A stretch of 36,004 bases of DNA from positions 1 through 36,004 of the forward strand of contig JANDJZ010000200.1 in the NCBI GenBank assembly GCA_027943245.1, written 5' to 3'. Position numbers and translations under genes: made by a program. Under the pieces are notes generated by a model that had not been told where the DNA came from, made no database searches, and worked only from the letters and a program-made list of their open reading frames with translations. Shown here in pieces: positions 9,667 through 19,378 of this stretch; within the stretch, counting starts at the first letter, position 1, and the number at the start of each line of letters is the position of its first letter. Source of the stretch: Acanthamoeba sp. SK_2022b (Eukaryota > Discosea > Longamoebia > Acanthamoebidae).

Positions 9667-12053
9667 TCAAGGCCGGATGAGGACCGAGTAGGTAATGACC
9701 GGGCTGTAGGCGGGGTCCTTAGCGGCGATGGTCATACGGCGCAGGTTGTCGGTGGGCACCAGCGTACGCACAGTGGGACGCCCTGCGGCCTTGGAGAAGA
9801 GGGCCTTGGCCTCATCGTTACGCTTCTGCAGGAAGTACCCCACCCCCAGGTTGTTGAGGACCGAGTCGTCCTCCGGCTTGAGCGCTGCGGCCCTCGCCAG
9901 GTAGGGCATGGCTTGTGTCACGTTGCCTACGATCGTTGTTTGAGAGACACTCAAGTCAGCTGCTGCTGCAGAGGAGGGCCGAGCACACACACGCGCGTTG
10001 TTGCAGCAGGGTTATATATAACAGGCGGGGGTTACCGATGGAAAGGTAGAGGCAACCGAGGTTGGTCTCCGCGTCGCCCTCCATGAGGTCACCCTTGGGG
10101 GTGATGGTCATGGCGAACTGGTAGAAGGTGATGGCCTTTTCGATATCTCCGAGTTGCCAGAGGATATAGGCTGTATCGTGCCACGCGAATTCGTGGTAGA
10201 GCTTGGGCGTTTTGTTGACGATGCCGGCGTAGTAAGAGAGCGACTTGGTGAAGTCGCCTCTCTTGAGCCATATCTTACCAAGCCGGCCGAGCGCCGAGGT
10301 GTAAGAGTCGGAGACCGCAGCAGCCAGCATGTACTGCTCCTCAGCCAGCGCTTCCTGATGCCTCATTTCAAGCTCCGCGGCGTAGTTGTACCTGGCCTTA
10401 CCGCTGCCGGGACACACCTCCGAGGCCGACTTGAAGAGGGACATCTGAGAGTTCCAGTCTGGATTGCGCACCAGCGTGCGGGCCGAGTAGGCGATGAGGA
10501 TGATGAGGCACACAGCCAAGAAGACCTCCTTCGTGATGTAGCCCCGCCTCCATGCCGTGAACAGGAGCCAGCTAGCGAGGAAGCAGATGCCAATCGATGG
10601 GATATAGAGCACTCGCTCGGCAATGACCGTGCCCGGCTGGAAGAGCACCTGGCTGGCAGGGATGAAGGGCACGATGTACCAGGACAGCGATACCAGCAGC
10701 ACCGCGTGCCAACGCTGAGACCGCATGGCGAAGAAGAGGAACACGACTAAGCCTACGTAGGTGAGGAGGGTGAGGAGGTTGCGAGGGTCGTCGAGGGAGG
10801 TGATCATCGGGACGCAGGCCATGGAGTAGTCGCAGGAAAGCTGAGCAGGCCAAAGTTGGACCCACAGGTACTGGAAGTGGAGATAGAAGATGGTGAGCCA
10901 CTTCTCCTGGCCCTCGGCAAAGGCGATCGGATTGTGCTGAATCTGCATCTTCAGGTCGGCGAAGCTGCCCACCCACCACTTACGGTGAAGCATGAACGCG
11001 GCACCCACCACCGTGGTTGCCAGCGTGCGCCACACCAGAGGCTTGAACCTGGAGAAGAGCTCGAACAGGCTTTCACGCTTCGCGGCGGTATGGTTGAGCG
11101 GCAGGAAGGAGATCACGGTGGACCAGCAGTCGAAGTTGTAGAGGAGATCCCAGGCCCAGCAGTTGGCCAGAACCATGAGCCCCATCTCCTTGGAGAGCAC
11201 CGAGAGGACGAAGCAGGCCACGTATGCGCCGTACCAGCCCCACGAGGTTCCCTTTGGTGAGGCGCAACGGACATAAGCCAAGAAGGACAGGAGGTAGAAG
11301 AAGCCGTAGAGGGCCTCGGCTCGCCCCACAATGGAGTCTATGGCGTCGGTGTGGATGGGGTGAGTGGCGAACAGGAGGGAGGATAGAACGCTCGCTCCGC
11401 GGTCTCCGCGGAAGATCTCAAGCCCAACGAAGTAGAGCAACAGCGTGCATGCGCTGTGAAGAAGCACATTGACCAGATGGTAACCGAACGTGTCCTCCCC
11501 GTGCAACATAAAGTTCCACCTCAGGGTGGTGACCGTGATAGGACGGTAGGACTGGGTTCGAGAAGCGGGAAAGGGACGATGAGGGTAAAAAAAGGCACAG
11601 AACGAAGAAGAACGAGGCAGCTACCTTGCAGGTCCACACGCCGTCAGCGTTGATGAGATTGCCCCAGTAGTCGTTCCACCAAAGGTTAGCGTAATCGTTG
11701 GTGCCACGCACGTCAGGGTTCCTGCCCACAACCTCGCTATCATCGAAAACCAGGCCGCCATGTAGACCATTGGAGAACACGAGGAAAGCCACGAGCGGTG
11801 CCAACGCCCAGAGAGGCACCGTCAATCGGGCAGTTTCCCAGTTCCACCTCACGGTCCGCCACCCCATCTCGACCTCTTTCCACCAAGCGCTTCCTCTGGT
11901 TGAGGTGTGTTGAGAGCGGGAGTGCATCTCTTGCAATTTCAACGATGACGAAGAAGACGATTCCGCGCAAGTCTTGAGATCATCCTCCTGGTTGGGTGGG
12001 ATCGCATCAGCAACCTTCTCAGAACTCGCCCCCTTCCTCATTAGCGCCGTCAT
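9667..12053 (-). CDS. TMTC-like transmembrane O-mannosyltransferase with TPR repeats
   Basis: Multi-pass ER protein of the TMTC family (GT-C fold, DUF1736 plus tetratricopeptide repeats), whose animal members O-mannosylate cadherins. Exon 1 starts MTALMRKGASSEKVADAIPP at 12053, with a first TM helix (VPLWALAPLVAFLVFSNGL) followed by GGLVFDDSEVVGRNPDV, the luminal acidic loop with the catalytic-type DD. The large second exon (about 10030-11550) encodes HGEDTFGYHLVNVLLH, FATHPIHTDAIDSIVGRAE, LSKEMGL, many TM helices, the DUF1736 region (SCDYSM, PASQVLFQPGTVIAERVLYI) and the first TPRs. The last exon (9667 to about 9928) has another TPR (LNNLGVGYFLQKRNDEAKAL) and ends YSVLIRP. Fewer TPRs than human TMTCs are visible. 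Substrate unknown in an amoeba. Confidence 0.88.
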
Positions 12054-12244
12054 CGCTTACGCCTTCCCTCTCCGCGGTGCCGCCAACGACGTGACTCCAG
12101 CACGGAGGGGCGCTATCGACCCTTTTCTCTGACCGCGACCTTAAAATGCGTCGACACAAAAAAAAAACAAAAGGCAGCAACGTTTGTCCTGCAAAAAACG
12201 CGATTGTCATTCGGTCGAGATTTGGAGCATTCAGCGCGAGTGAG
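12054..12244. promoter_or_regulatory. divergent promoter region, TMTC / Trm10
   Basis: 191 bp between outward-facing starts. It contains an A-rich patch (12160-12176) and no clear TATA box. If Trm10 starts at the in-frame upstream ATG at 12146, the shared promoter shrinks to 92 bp. Confidence 0.4.
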
Positions 12245-13803
12245 ATGGAGGTGGAGACCGAAAACGTAGCCGGAGCGGAAGTGCAGCTGCCCGAAACGGA
12301 TGAAGGTACCCTCATCAGCGCGCCCACCAGTGCTCGCAAGCGGAAGGCAACCTCCGAGGCCTCCGCCGACGATGGAGGCGAATCGTCTTCGTCTAAAAAT
12401 GCTGAAAGCGGAGCAGCCCAGGCTGGTGGTGCCAAGGAGGTCGAGACGCCTCAACAGGGCACCGATGAGCCACTGTCGAAGAATGCCCTGAAGCGATTGA
12501 AGAAGGCGGAAGAGATGAAGGTCAAGCGCAAATTTCAGCGTGCACAGCGGAAGGAACGACAAAAGAAGGCAAAGGAAGAGGCGAAGGCCCAGGGCCCCCG
12601 CGTGCTTGCTGAGGGAGAGGAGCCACCCATGTCCAAGTGGAAGAAGAAGAAGAAGCTCCAGCGCGAGCGTGTCACCTTGCCGCAGCGTGTCGTCATTGAT
12701 TGCTCCTTCGACTCCCTCATGACCGACCGCGTACCACTCTCCTGCCTCCTTTATTGCTGACTATAAATCCATTTTTGCCAAATTATGTAACAAAACAAAA
12801 CAAAACAAAACAAAACAAAACAAAACAAAACAAAAAAAAAACTCTAAATACTAATATAAAACTCTATTGTGGGCTGGTGGCAGGAGGTGATCAGCCTTGT
12901 GAACCAGCTGGCGCGATGCTATTCGTGCAACAACGGATCAACGCACTGCCTTCAGTTCCATTTGACTTCGTTCGGCGGCAAGACCGAGGAGCGGCTCAAG
13001 ACAGTCCTCTCGGGCTTCGAAAACTGGCGAAACGTGCGTCCCCCCCCATCGCACGTGCTCTGGGATACCGTGCCTTTCCTCTTTGCTCTCTCGCTCGCTG
13101 CTGACGCTGCGGCCCACAGATCACAGTGGATCCGAGAGGCTACATGGACGTGTTTAAGAAAGAGGAGCTCGTCTACCTCACCGCCGAGTCCCCAAATGTA
13201 ATCCAAACGCTGGATGACGATAAAGTTTACATCATCGGCGGTCTCGTCGATCACAACCGCCTCAAGGTACCGCCGAGGAATGTGGACTGGAAGACGCTGC
13301 GCTGTTGCATCCCTGACTGTTGGCACAAAACAGGGGATCACCTACAAGATAGCGCAGGAACAGGGCATCGCTACGGCCCAACTGCCCATCGGCGAATACC
13401 TACAGATGGCCTCGCGCAAGGTTCTCACCGTCAATCATGGTACGGCTCTTTCGCTCGCTCTCGTGTATGTGGATCCCGACGCGAGTTGTTTGTGGCAACG
13501 TTATACGAGACACCGAACGAGAGCCCCCACGCTGACTTGGTGTGCACAGTGTTTGAAATCCTGCTCAAGTACAAGGTGACCAACGACTGGGAAAAGGCGC
13601 TGCTCGAAGTGGTCCCCAAGCGGAAGGGTGCCCAGAGCAAGGTTGCCGGTGAAAGTGTGGACGACGACGATGACAGCGCTGGAGAGGACGAGCAGCAGCA
13701 GCCTAACTCTGGCGACGTCTCTCCTTCAGCCGAACAAGCAGAAGCGCCACCGACTGAGTGCGCCACAACGGCCCTTTCAGACACACCCATCAACCACCAA
13801 TAA
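12245..13803 (+). CDS. TRMT10A: tRNA (guanine-9-N1)-methyltransferase Trm10 (five exons)
   Basis: SPOUT-family enzyme making m1G9 in tRNA. Exons by splice signals: 12245-12730, 12884-13033, 13120-13266, 13334-13439, 13550-13803. The protein has an acidic N-terminus, a Lys-rich tRNA-binding helix (KWKKKKKLQRERV), then RVVIDCSFDSLMTDR, QFHLTSFGGKTEERL, IYLTAESPNVIQTLDDDKVYI-type core with IIGGLVDHNRLKG, QLPIGEYLQMASRKVLTVNHV (the SAM-binding knot with invariant loop residues) and LLKYKVTNDWEKALLEVVPKRKG. A low-complexity acidic tail ends at TAA 13801. The closest match is TRMT10A/B rather than the mitochondrial TRMT10C. An in-frame ATG at 12146 would add 33 residues; 12245 was chosen because the upstream part is not conserved. 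Confidence 0.95.
12791..12840. repeat. (CAAAA)n pentanucleotide repeat in Trm10 intron 1
   Basis: About nine CAAAA units followed by poly-A, inside the AT-rich first intron. Confidence 0.9.
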
Positions 13804-14002
13804 ACGCTGTTGCAACTAGAACTCGCCAGAGTTCTCCGGAGCTGCTGGCTCTAGTATGCCGCCAAGACCAAAGCTCGAACCCGCAACCGGAGGGCAAGCG
13901 CGCGAACACGCACCGGATCGTCTACTCCGGCCTTCGTCTTATTGTCGACAATGTATTTCGGTTATTTAAAACAATTTTTTTTTCCGGTGTTGCTGCAACA
14001 AA
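13804..14002. other. convergent 3' ends, Trm10 / Brf1
   Basis: 199 bp between two facing stop codons. An AT-rich patch at about 13962-13982 may serve 3'-end formation for one or both genes. No gene. Confidence 0.5.
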
Positions 14003-16662
14003 TCAGTCGTAGCGGTCATCGTCATAGTAGTCGTCATCATCGTAGCCGCTGAGCGCCAGGCGAGAGTCTTCATCTGCGCCGTCGTCGGCGTGTCCACGCT
14101 TGGCCTCTTGTGCCTGGAAAGCCCCCCCCCACCACAGAAAGAGCCTCAGCGATGGACCCCACAAGCAAACATCAACAAGAGCGGCATGGACCTTGATAGC
14201 GGAGACGGTGCTGTCGGAAAGGATCTCCTTGAGTCGGTCGTAGTTGACCTTGGCCGACGTCTTCTTGGCTAGCGTCGAGGCCACGGCCTCGGCTGCTGTG
14301 GCTGCCACTACCTTTGGGCCAGCGGTGCGGCCCCTCTTGCGTCCCTGTTATGAGCCCCCCCCCCACAATCACACGAGGCGATGATGATGACGGCGATGGC
14401 GAAGCACGCGAGGCGCTGGCTACGTACGGCCGATGCCGGCTTGCCATTGGGCCACTTAATGGCCTCCTGCTTTTTCTTCTCCTCGTAGGCCTCCAGCCAG
14501 TCCTTGTTCATCTCCTCCCAGAGCTCTGTGGTGAGCTTGACCTCGTCCGGAGAACGCAGATAGCCCTCGAGCTCGTCCTCGTCCAGCTCCTCGAGCTTGC
14601 CGCCGTCGTCCGCATTCTCCCAGTAGAACGGCTCACCCTCCTGCCAGTAGGGGTCCTTCACCTGCTCGGCCGGGTCGTCGGTGGCACGGTAGCCTGCGAC
14701 GACGGATGTGCGTGGCTCAGAATAAAGGGCCGCGAGTGTGTGCGCGCGCGCTGAATGGTAAGAGAGAGAGAGAGAGAGAGAACGTATGTTACCGGTGGCG
14801 ACGGAAGAGGGCAGCTCTCGCGATTCTCGCTGGGACAGCTGCTGTTGGGTGGAGGTGGAGCCGTCGGGGGTCGACGCCGAATATTCGTCGAGCTCGTCGA
14901 GTTGAGCGCTCGCCGTATTGATGTCGGCGTCGAGCTGCAGTACCTCGCTCTGCTGCATCATCTGTTCCATCTCCTCCTCCATTGCTCGTGTGATGTCCCC
15001 CGCCTTCTGTGCCGCCGCCGGCTCGCTCCCCAGCTTCCTCCTCTTGGCTGCCAACGACCCCTCCTCGTCCTCCACCTTTTCCTTGCCCTTCCCCTCCTCC
15101 TTCACTCCCTCGTCATCTTGACCCTCCGTCTCTTCTTCGTTGTCGGCCTCTCGGCTCCTCCGTTTCCGCTTTCCGCTCGCCTCCTCCTCTCCGTCGGCCT
15201 TCCTCCTGCCGCGCTTCTTCGTTCTTGATTTGCTGGCATTCTGGACCGCCTGCTCCTCCTCCTCCAGCTCGCGCTGCTTGGCCTGTTTGAGGGCCTCCCG
15301 CTTGCGCTGGCGCTCCCTTTCGCGTTGCTGGCCGCGGGTGAAGCACGGCGGGTCCATCTCCCGTTCGAGCTCCACCACCTCGAACTCGGCCGGGGTCAGC
15401 TCGCTCGCGCCGGTGGACTCGAACTCGGTGAGACGCTTGCGGATGGTGACGTCGCAGATGCGCACCACGCGCACCACCTCGTCCACGTTCCGCCTGAAGC
15501 CGTGGATCCGCGCCGCAATCACCAGGGCTGCCGCCAGCGAACAAAAGAGTCGATTGCAGGTGGGCATGAGCAATTGCCCCGCGCCATCGACCATGCCAGC
15601 GGGGAGGCGAGCAACGCACCGGCGCCGCAAATCCCGGCCGGTCGTCGGCCGGTGATGATCCAGTCGCGCCGCATGCGCTGGACGAGGCGGAGGGCGGTGT
15701 TGGCCACCTGGTGGGTCTTGTCGCCGAAGCCCAGCTTGGAGGCGAACCGCTCGATGTAGAGCGAGGGGTCGATCACCGGCAGCTGCAGGTTGAGCAGCGA
15801 GCAAAAGTCCAGGAACGTGTGGCCCAGGTAGTACAGCGGCACGTTCAGCACGTCCGCAAAGTCGATCAGCATGTCTGTCCCCAGCCAACCCCCCCCCCGC
15901 AAAAACCACCGACCAACCATCACCACCGCCGCCACAGCGATTGCGTCTTCAGTCTCGAGGCCCATATGCGCACGTGACGAGCGCGAAGATGAGCGAGGGG
16001 CGAAGGAGACTGCGACGCACGGGCGGTCTTCTCTCGTCGGCAGACGACGTAGAGGCAGGAGGAGATGACGTATTCGGATTTCCGTCCGCGGACAAAGTTG
16101 TGTTGGAGGGCGAGGAGGAAGAGCCGGAAGGCGGATTCCGTGTGGTGCGCGGTCAGGCCCAGCGAGCCGGCCATGCTGCTGATCCGCCGCTTCGCATTCT
16201 CGAGCGTTATCTCTCGCGACTCTCGGTTCACCCCACGCATGCTGCCCGAGGGGACCCACCGCAGTCAGTCAGAGATGCGAGAGGCGCGGCACGAGCCCGC
16301 GGGCAAGAAGCGAGGGCAAAGGCCGGAAGCGAGCCAGAGCGGGAGAGGGGAGTTGAAAGTAGTAAGCAACGAACCCACGGAAGGAGCTGCCCGTGGCGGA
16401 GACGAACTGACCATCGGCCGTCGAACTGCCACCAGCGGTTTCGGAGAAGGTTTGCTCCACCACGATGTTGCTCTCCTCCAACACCTGTGCGAGTAGTGAG
16501 GGAGGTGATCACCAAGAGGAAAAAGAGGGAGCGTAAGAAAAGGAGACGGGCGGGGGGGGGGGATCGAGACAGAGATGAACTAACCCAACCGCAGGCCAGG
16601 CAAATGAGCGAATTTTCATAGCTCTCAGATTCTGAACTGCCACATTTCGGACAACGCGCCAT
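14003..16662 (-). CDS. BRF1: TFIIIB subunit Brf1 (TFIIB-related factor)
   Basis: Recruits RNA polymerase III to tRNA and 5S genes. The start at 16662 gives MARCPKCGSSESESYENSLI and then a second CxxC pair (CLAC): the N-terminal zinc ribbon. The next exon reads VLEESNIVVEQTFSETAGGS (linker/B-reader). Cyclin fold 1 is at about 15960-16240 (RGRKSEYVISSCLYVVCR) and cyclin fold 2 at about 15490-15870 (PLYYLGHTFLDFC, DPSLYIERFASKLGFGDKT, RMRRDWIITGRRPAGICGA, HGFRRNVDEVVRVVRICD, TIRKRLTEFEST). A Lys/Arg/Glu-rich region follows, then the Brf1 homology block that contacts TBP/Bdp1 (LRSPDEVKLTTELWEEMNKD). The acidic tail YDDDDYYDDDRYD ends in TGA at 14003. About eight exons; one intron carries a GA microsatellite. 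An upstream in-frame ATG (16728) is less likely, since zinc ribbons in this family start near residue 1-5. Confidence 0.93.
14760..14782. repeat. (GA)n microsatellite in a Brf1 intron
   Basis: About ten GA units beside an intron-exon boundary on the minus strand. Confidence 0.85.
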
Positions 16663-16920
16663 CTTGGGCTTCACTTTCACTTTCGTTGGTGGAGAGGCAG
16701 GCCTCGTTCTTTGTCGGCTTTCACGCACGGCCCGTGTCTTCTCGTCTCTTTCGTCCCTTTGTTTTCGCGGGTTTACGTTACTGGGGCGGGGGCTTCTTGG
16801 TTCGAGTCCCGTTGATGATGCGTCATGAACATTTCATTTTCGTAATTGCTTTTCGTTTTTTTTCCAAGAATCTCAAAGCACCCCATAAAAGGCTACGTGG
16901 GCCTTGGCAGAACGCACACA

Positions 16921-17238
16921 CACACACACACAATGTCCCACAAGGTTACCAGCTCATCACATGCCTGTGGCAAGAGGGCTGATCTGTATTGAAGCTCTTC
17001 ATTGGTTGCCTCTGCCCATACACCAAAGCTGTGATTGCATCCTTCCATTGAACATAAAAACATTACAGAGTATCACCCACTATAACATTCTCTCCACTTG
17101 CCCCTGTGCTTGCTCTTCCTATACCATCCCTCAGCATCAACTGGGTGCATCTGTGTGGATGGGGTCAGCTCCTCAGCTCAGGCATGGGCAGGTGACTGGG
17201 AACATGTCCAACTACTTGAAAATCTCAATTATCATTGC
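16921..17238. other. 3' flank of the Fanzor relic
   Basis: About 320 bp downstream (minus strand) of the relic's terminal TAA, with no CpG at all. In live Fanzor/TnpB elements the guide (omega) RNA maps to the 3' end of the gene and beyond, so this is where a decayed guide-RNA scaffold would be. No secondary structure could be established by eye. Confidence 0.35.
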
Positions 17239-19119
17239 TTAGCACCTGTGCATCATGGCATCCTTCTCCTTCTCCTTCTCTTCAATGGCATGTGGCTCCA
17301 GTTTCCCAACACAGCGTTCCACATTCATGACCATGACATTCCTCATGCCATTCCAGTCACAGTCACTCACATAGCCACACCAGTGGCATTCAAACCACTT
17401 GGCCAAGTTCTTGCGCATGGTTGACTTGATGTGGAGGCAACGGTCACAGGTGATGGTCAACTGGTGCTCCAAGATGAGGTGCACCCTGGCACCCAGCTGC
17501 TGGGCCTTATGCTGGAGGCACTGACAGAACTCAAAATGCGACCAGCAGAGCATCTGCCAGGTCATGGTCCTACCAAGGACCTGCATTGCCCTGCACAAGT
17601 TGAACTTGGGCAGCATGACGTGGTTGTAGCACTCACACAGCACCTGCGCCATCTTCCAGTGTGCGTTGGCCTTAAGGTCACAGCACTTGGCATTGATCTG
17701 ACACACCCTCCTGCAGGCCTGGGCACATTTACACTTCATTTGCCCAGTAGCACCAGCGAGTCATGTGTCAATGTGCACCATGAGTTGATCTGCACACTGG
17801 GCAACCCAAATGATGCTCTCCAATTGACCACCGCCAATGGACCTGAATTGGCCTTGGTGATCAAAGAAGACATTGAAGGTACACACACTGGGGTCAAGGC
17901 CAATGAAGCTGACCAACTCAGGGCTCTCTTGTGGTGGCGCTTTGGCAGTGAGACACTGGATCATTGGTATCAGCCATTGAGGTAGCGCATTGTTGTCTGC
18001 TGTTGAGTGGCCCACTCTCCACTGGGCATCTGTGTTTCACCAACGCTTCAAAGGACAGCCCCACAGCACAATCTTCTTCTGCTTCATGAACATGACGGTG
18101 CCATCATCACTGTCCCATCAAGCACTGTAGGGATTGTTCTTGTTGGTTGTCTTGGCGTCGACTGAAAATGAGTGATGCAGGTGATTGCAGTCCAGCAGCT
18201 TGACCTGGCACACCTTCATCACTGGTCACTCACCCTTGGGTGGGTACTTGCACATGTAGACCCTCTTCTCACCGTCATCATGATGGCTGGGTCCCCACTT
18301 GCACTTGCTGCCCTTGGTTGCAGCCTCCTTCATGACTGCAGGCATGGCTTTGAGTTGTTGTTGCTGTTCATTGAGCCAGCATCAGTGGGCCTCCATGTGC
18401 CAATCCCACATGAGGGTCTTCTCCTCCATGGCAGCTCAGGTCGCGTTGATGGCCTGACAGAACTTGATGACAGCGTTGGTCCTGACATTGTTGAGGAGGC
18501 GTTCCTTCTTGGGTAGGTGCTGCTCAAACAGCACACACCAAGTGTAGGGAGGAAGTGTCTTGTTGTCAGTGCATATGACGACCTTCATCCATGTATCTGC
18601 CTTGTCATTGGGACTGACCCACTCATGGTGTTGGATGCACTCAGTTCAAACCACCTGCTTGATCTCTGCAATGCACTTCTTGGGCAGTGGAAAACGTTGA
18701 TCCCCAATCTGCTGGTAGGCCAGTTTCTTGGCCAGGCAGGCAATTGCAAAGGTGCATTGGAAAAGCTGCTTCTGCTCAGTCATTGGAAGGCACAGCAAGA
18801 ACACTCAACAGTCAGTCTCCTCCACATTTCAGTTGAAGGACAATGTCTCACAGCGTGTGCTGCAGTGTCTCTTGATCACATTCACTTTGGCCTCTCTTGA
18901 CTTGGGTGGTGCTTCAATGACCTTGAATCCAAAGGGTGTCACCAAGTCAGTGGGCAAGCAACAGGTGATGTGTATCTTGAGCCACCCAGAAGGCGAGAGG
19001 TCATTGTGTGGCTCGTTGATGTTGGGCTCATCGGGTAGGCATTCAGCCAGAGCCTCTGTGCACATCAGGTCAAACCACCATGGCTGTTCTTTGGGTGGTG
19101 GTGGTGGTGGCACCTCCAT
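17239..19119 (-). pseudogene. Fanzor / TnpB-like RNA-guided nuclease relic, nine in-frame TGA stops
   Basis: One minus-strand frame runs from ATG 19117-19119 to TAA 17239-17241 (about 627 codons). Internal stops lie at 18829, 18805, 18646, 18436, 18382, 18226, 18118, 18037 and 17761. All are TGA, and family similarity continues in the same frame without a frameshift. Recognisable parts in order: an N-terminal helix TEQKQLFQCTFAIACLAKKL (about 18720-18780), RuvC-I SFIGLDPSVCTFNVFFD (Asp codon 17893), VMLPKFN (RuvC-II region, about 17599-17620), MLCWSHFEFCQCLQHKA (about 17490-17550, the WSHxxFRQRLxxKA block), a zinc ribbon with CxxC at 17437/17446 and 17377/17386, and RuvC-III DCDWNGMRN (17335-17364). 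Arg normally at VRT and DRD is Cys here. The RuvC-II acidic residue is not evident. Live relatives are RNA-guided DNA nucleases carried by IS607-like elements in protists and giant viruses. This copy should be inactive unless TGA is read through. Confidence 0.82.
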
Positions 19120-19149
19120 TGAGGCTGAATGGGTTACTGTTGGCGTGTG

Positions 19150-19191
19150 TTGTGTGTGTGTGTGGTGTGGTGTGGTGTGGTGTGGTGTGGC
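19150..19191. repeat. (TG)n/(TGTGG)n repeat at the right side of the CpG-poor island
   Basis: A TG tract passes into about five TGTGG units, just upstream (minus strand) of the relic's start codon. Confidence 0.85.
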
Positions 19192-19378
19192 TGTTGTAAA
19201 TACAGAGTGATAGTTCCATTAAGTAAAGCCCCATTTTATGTTGTCCCCTTAAGGTTGACAAATGCTTTCATTGGTGTGACACTTGAACCCAAATCTATGT
19301 GATATCGCATGCATAGGTGATACTTTGAAATGCTAGGAATGCGTTTCCATACCGTACCGCCACCAACAAGAAGAGCAC

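Larger units (their letters stand above)
16916..19300. mobile_element. CpG-depleted island carrying a dead Fanzor element
   Basis: A block of about 2.4 kb with base composition unlike its neighbours: rich in TG/CA, almost without CG. By eye there is no CpG between 16921 and about 17285 and about 26 in the whole 17239-19119 frame, against about 130 expected at this GC content. CpG frequency returns to normal in the flanking Brf1 and 19379 genes. The island contains one long minus-strand relic frame related to Fanzor/TnpB nucleases and a TGTGG repeat at its right side. Ends are inferred from composition. No terminal inverted repeats were seen, as in IS607-type elements; a weak 14-15 nt direct similarity lies at 16934-16947 and 19242-19256. 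Confidence 0.7.

Noticed and set aside
16790..16815. GGTTCGAGTCC matching a tRNA B box
   Set aside because: The flanks do not form a 5-bp T stem, and no A box, anticodon arm or acceptor stem can be drawn upstream.
16981..17130. Plus-strand EALHWLPLPIHQ resembling the LHWLP block near the C-terminus of LINE ORF2 proteins
   Set aside because: Only five residues match well, the rest does not align convincingly, and the DNA is heavily mutated. A LINE remnant cannot be shown without a search.
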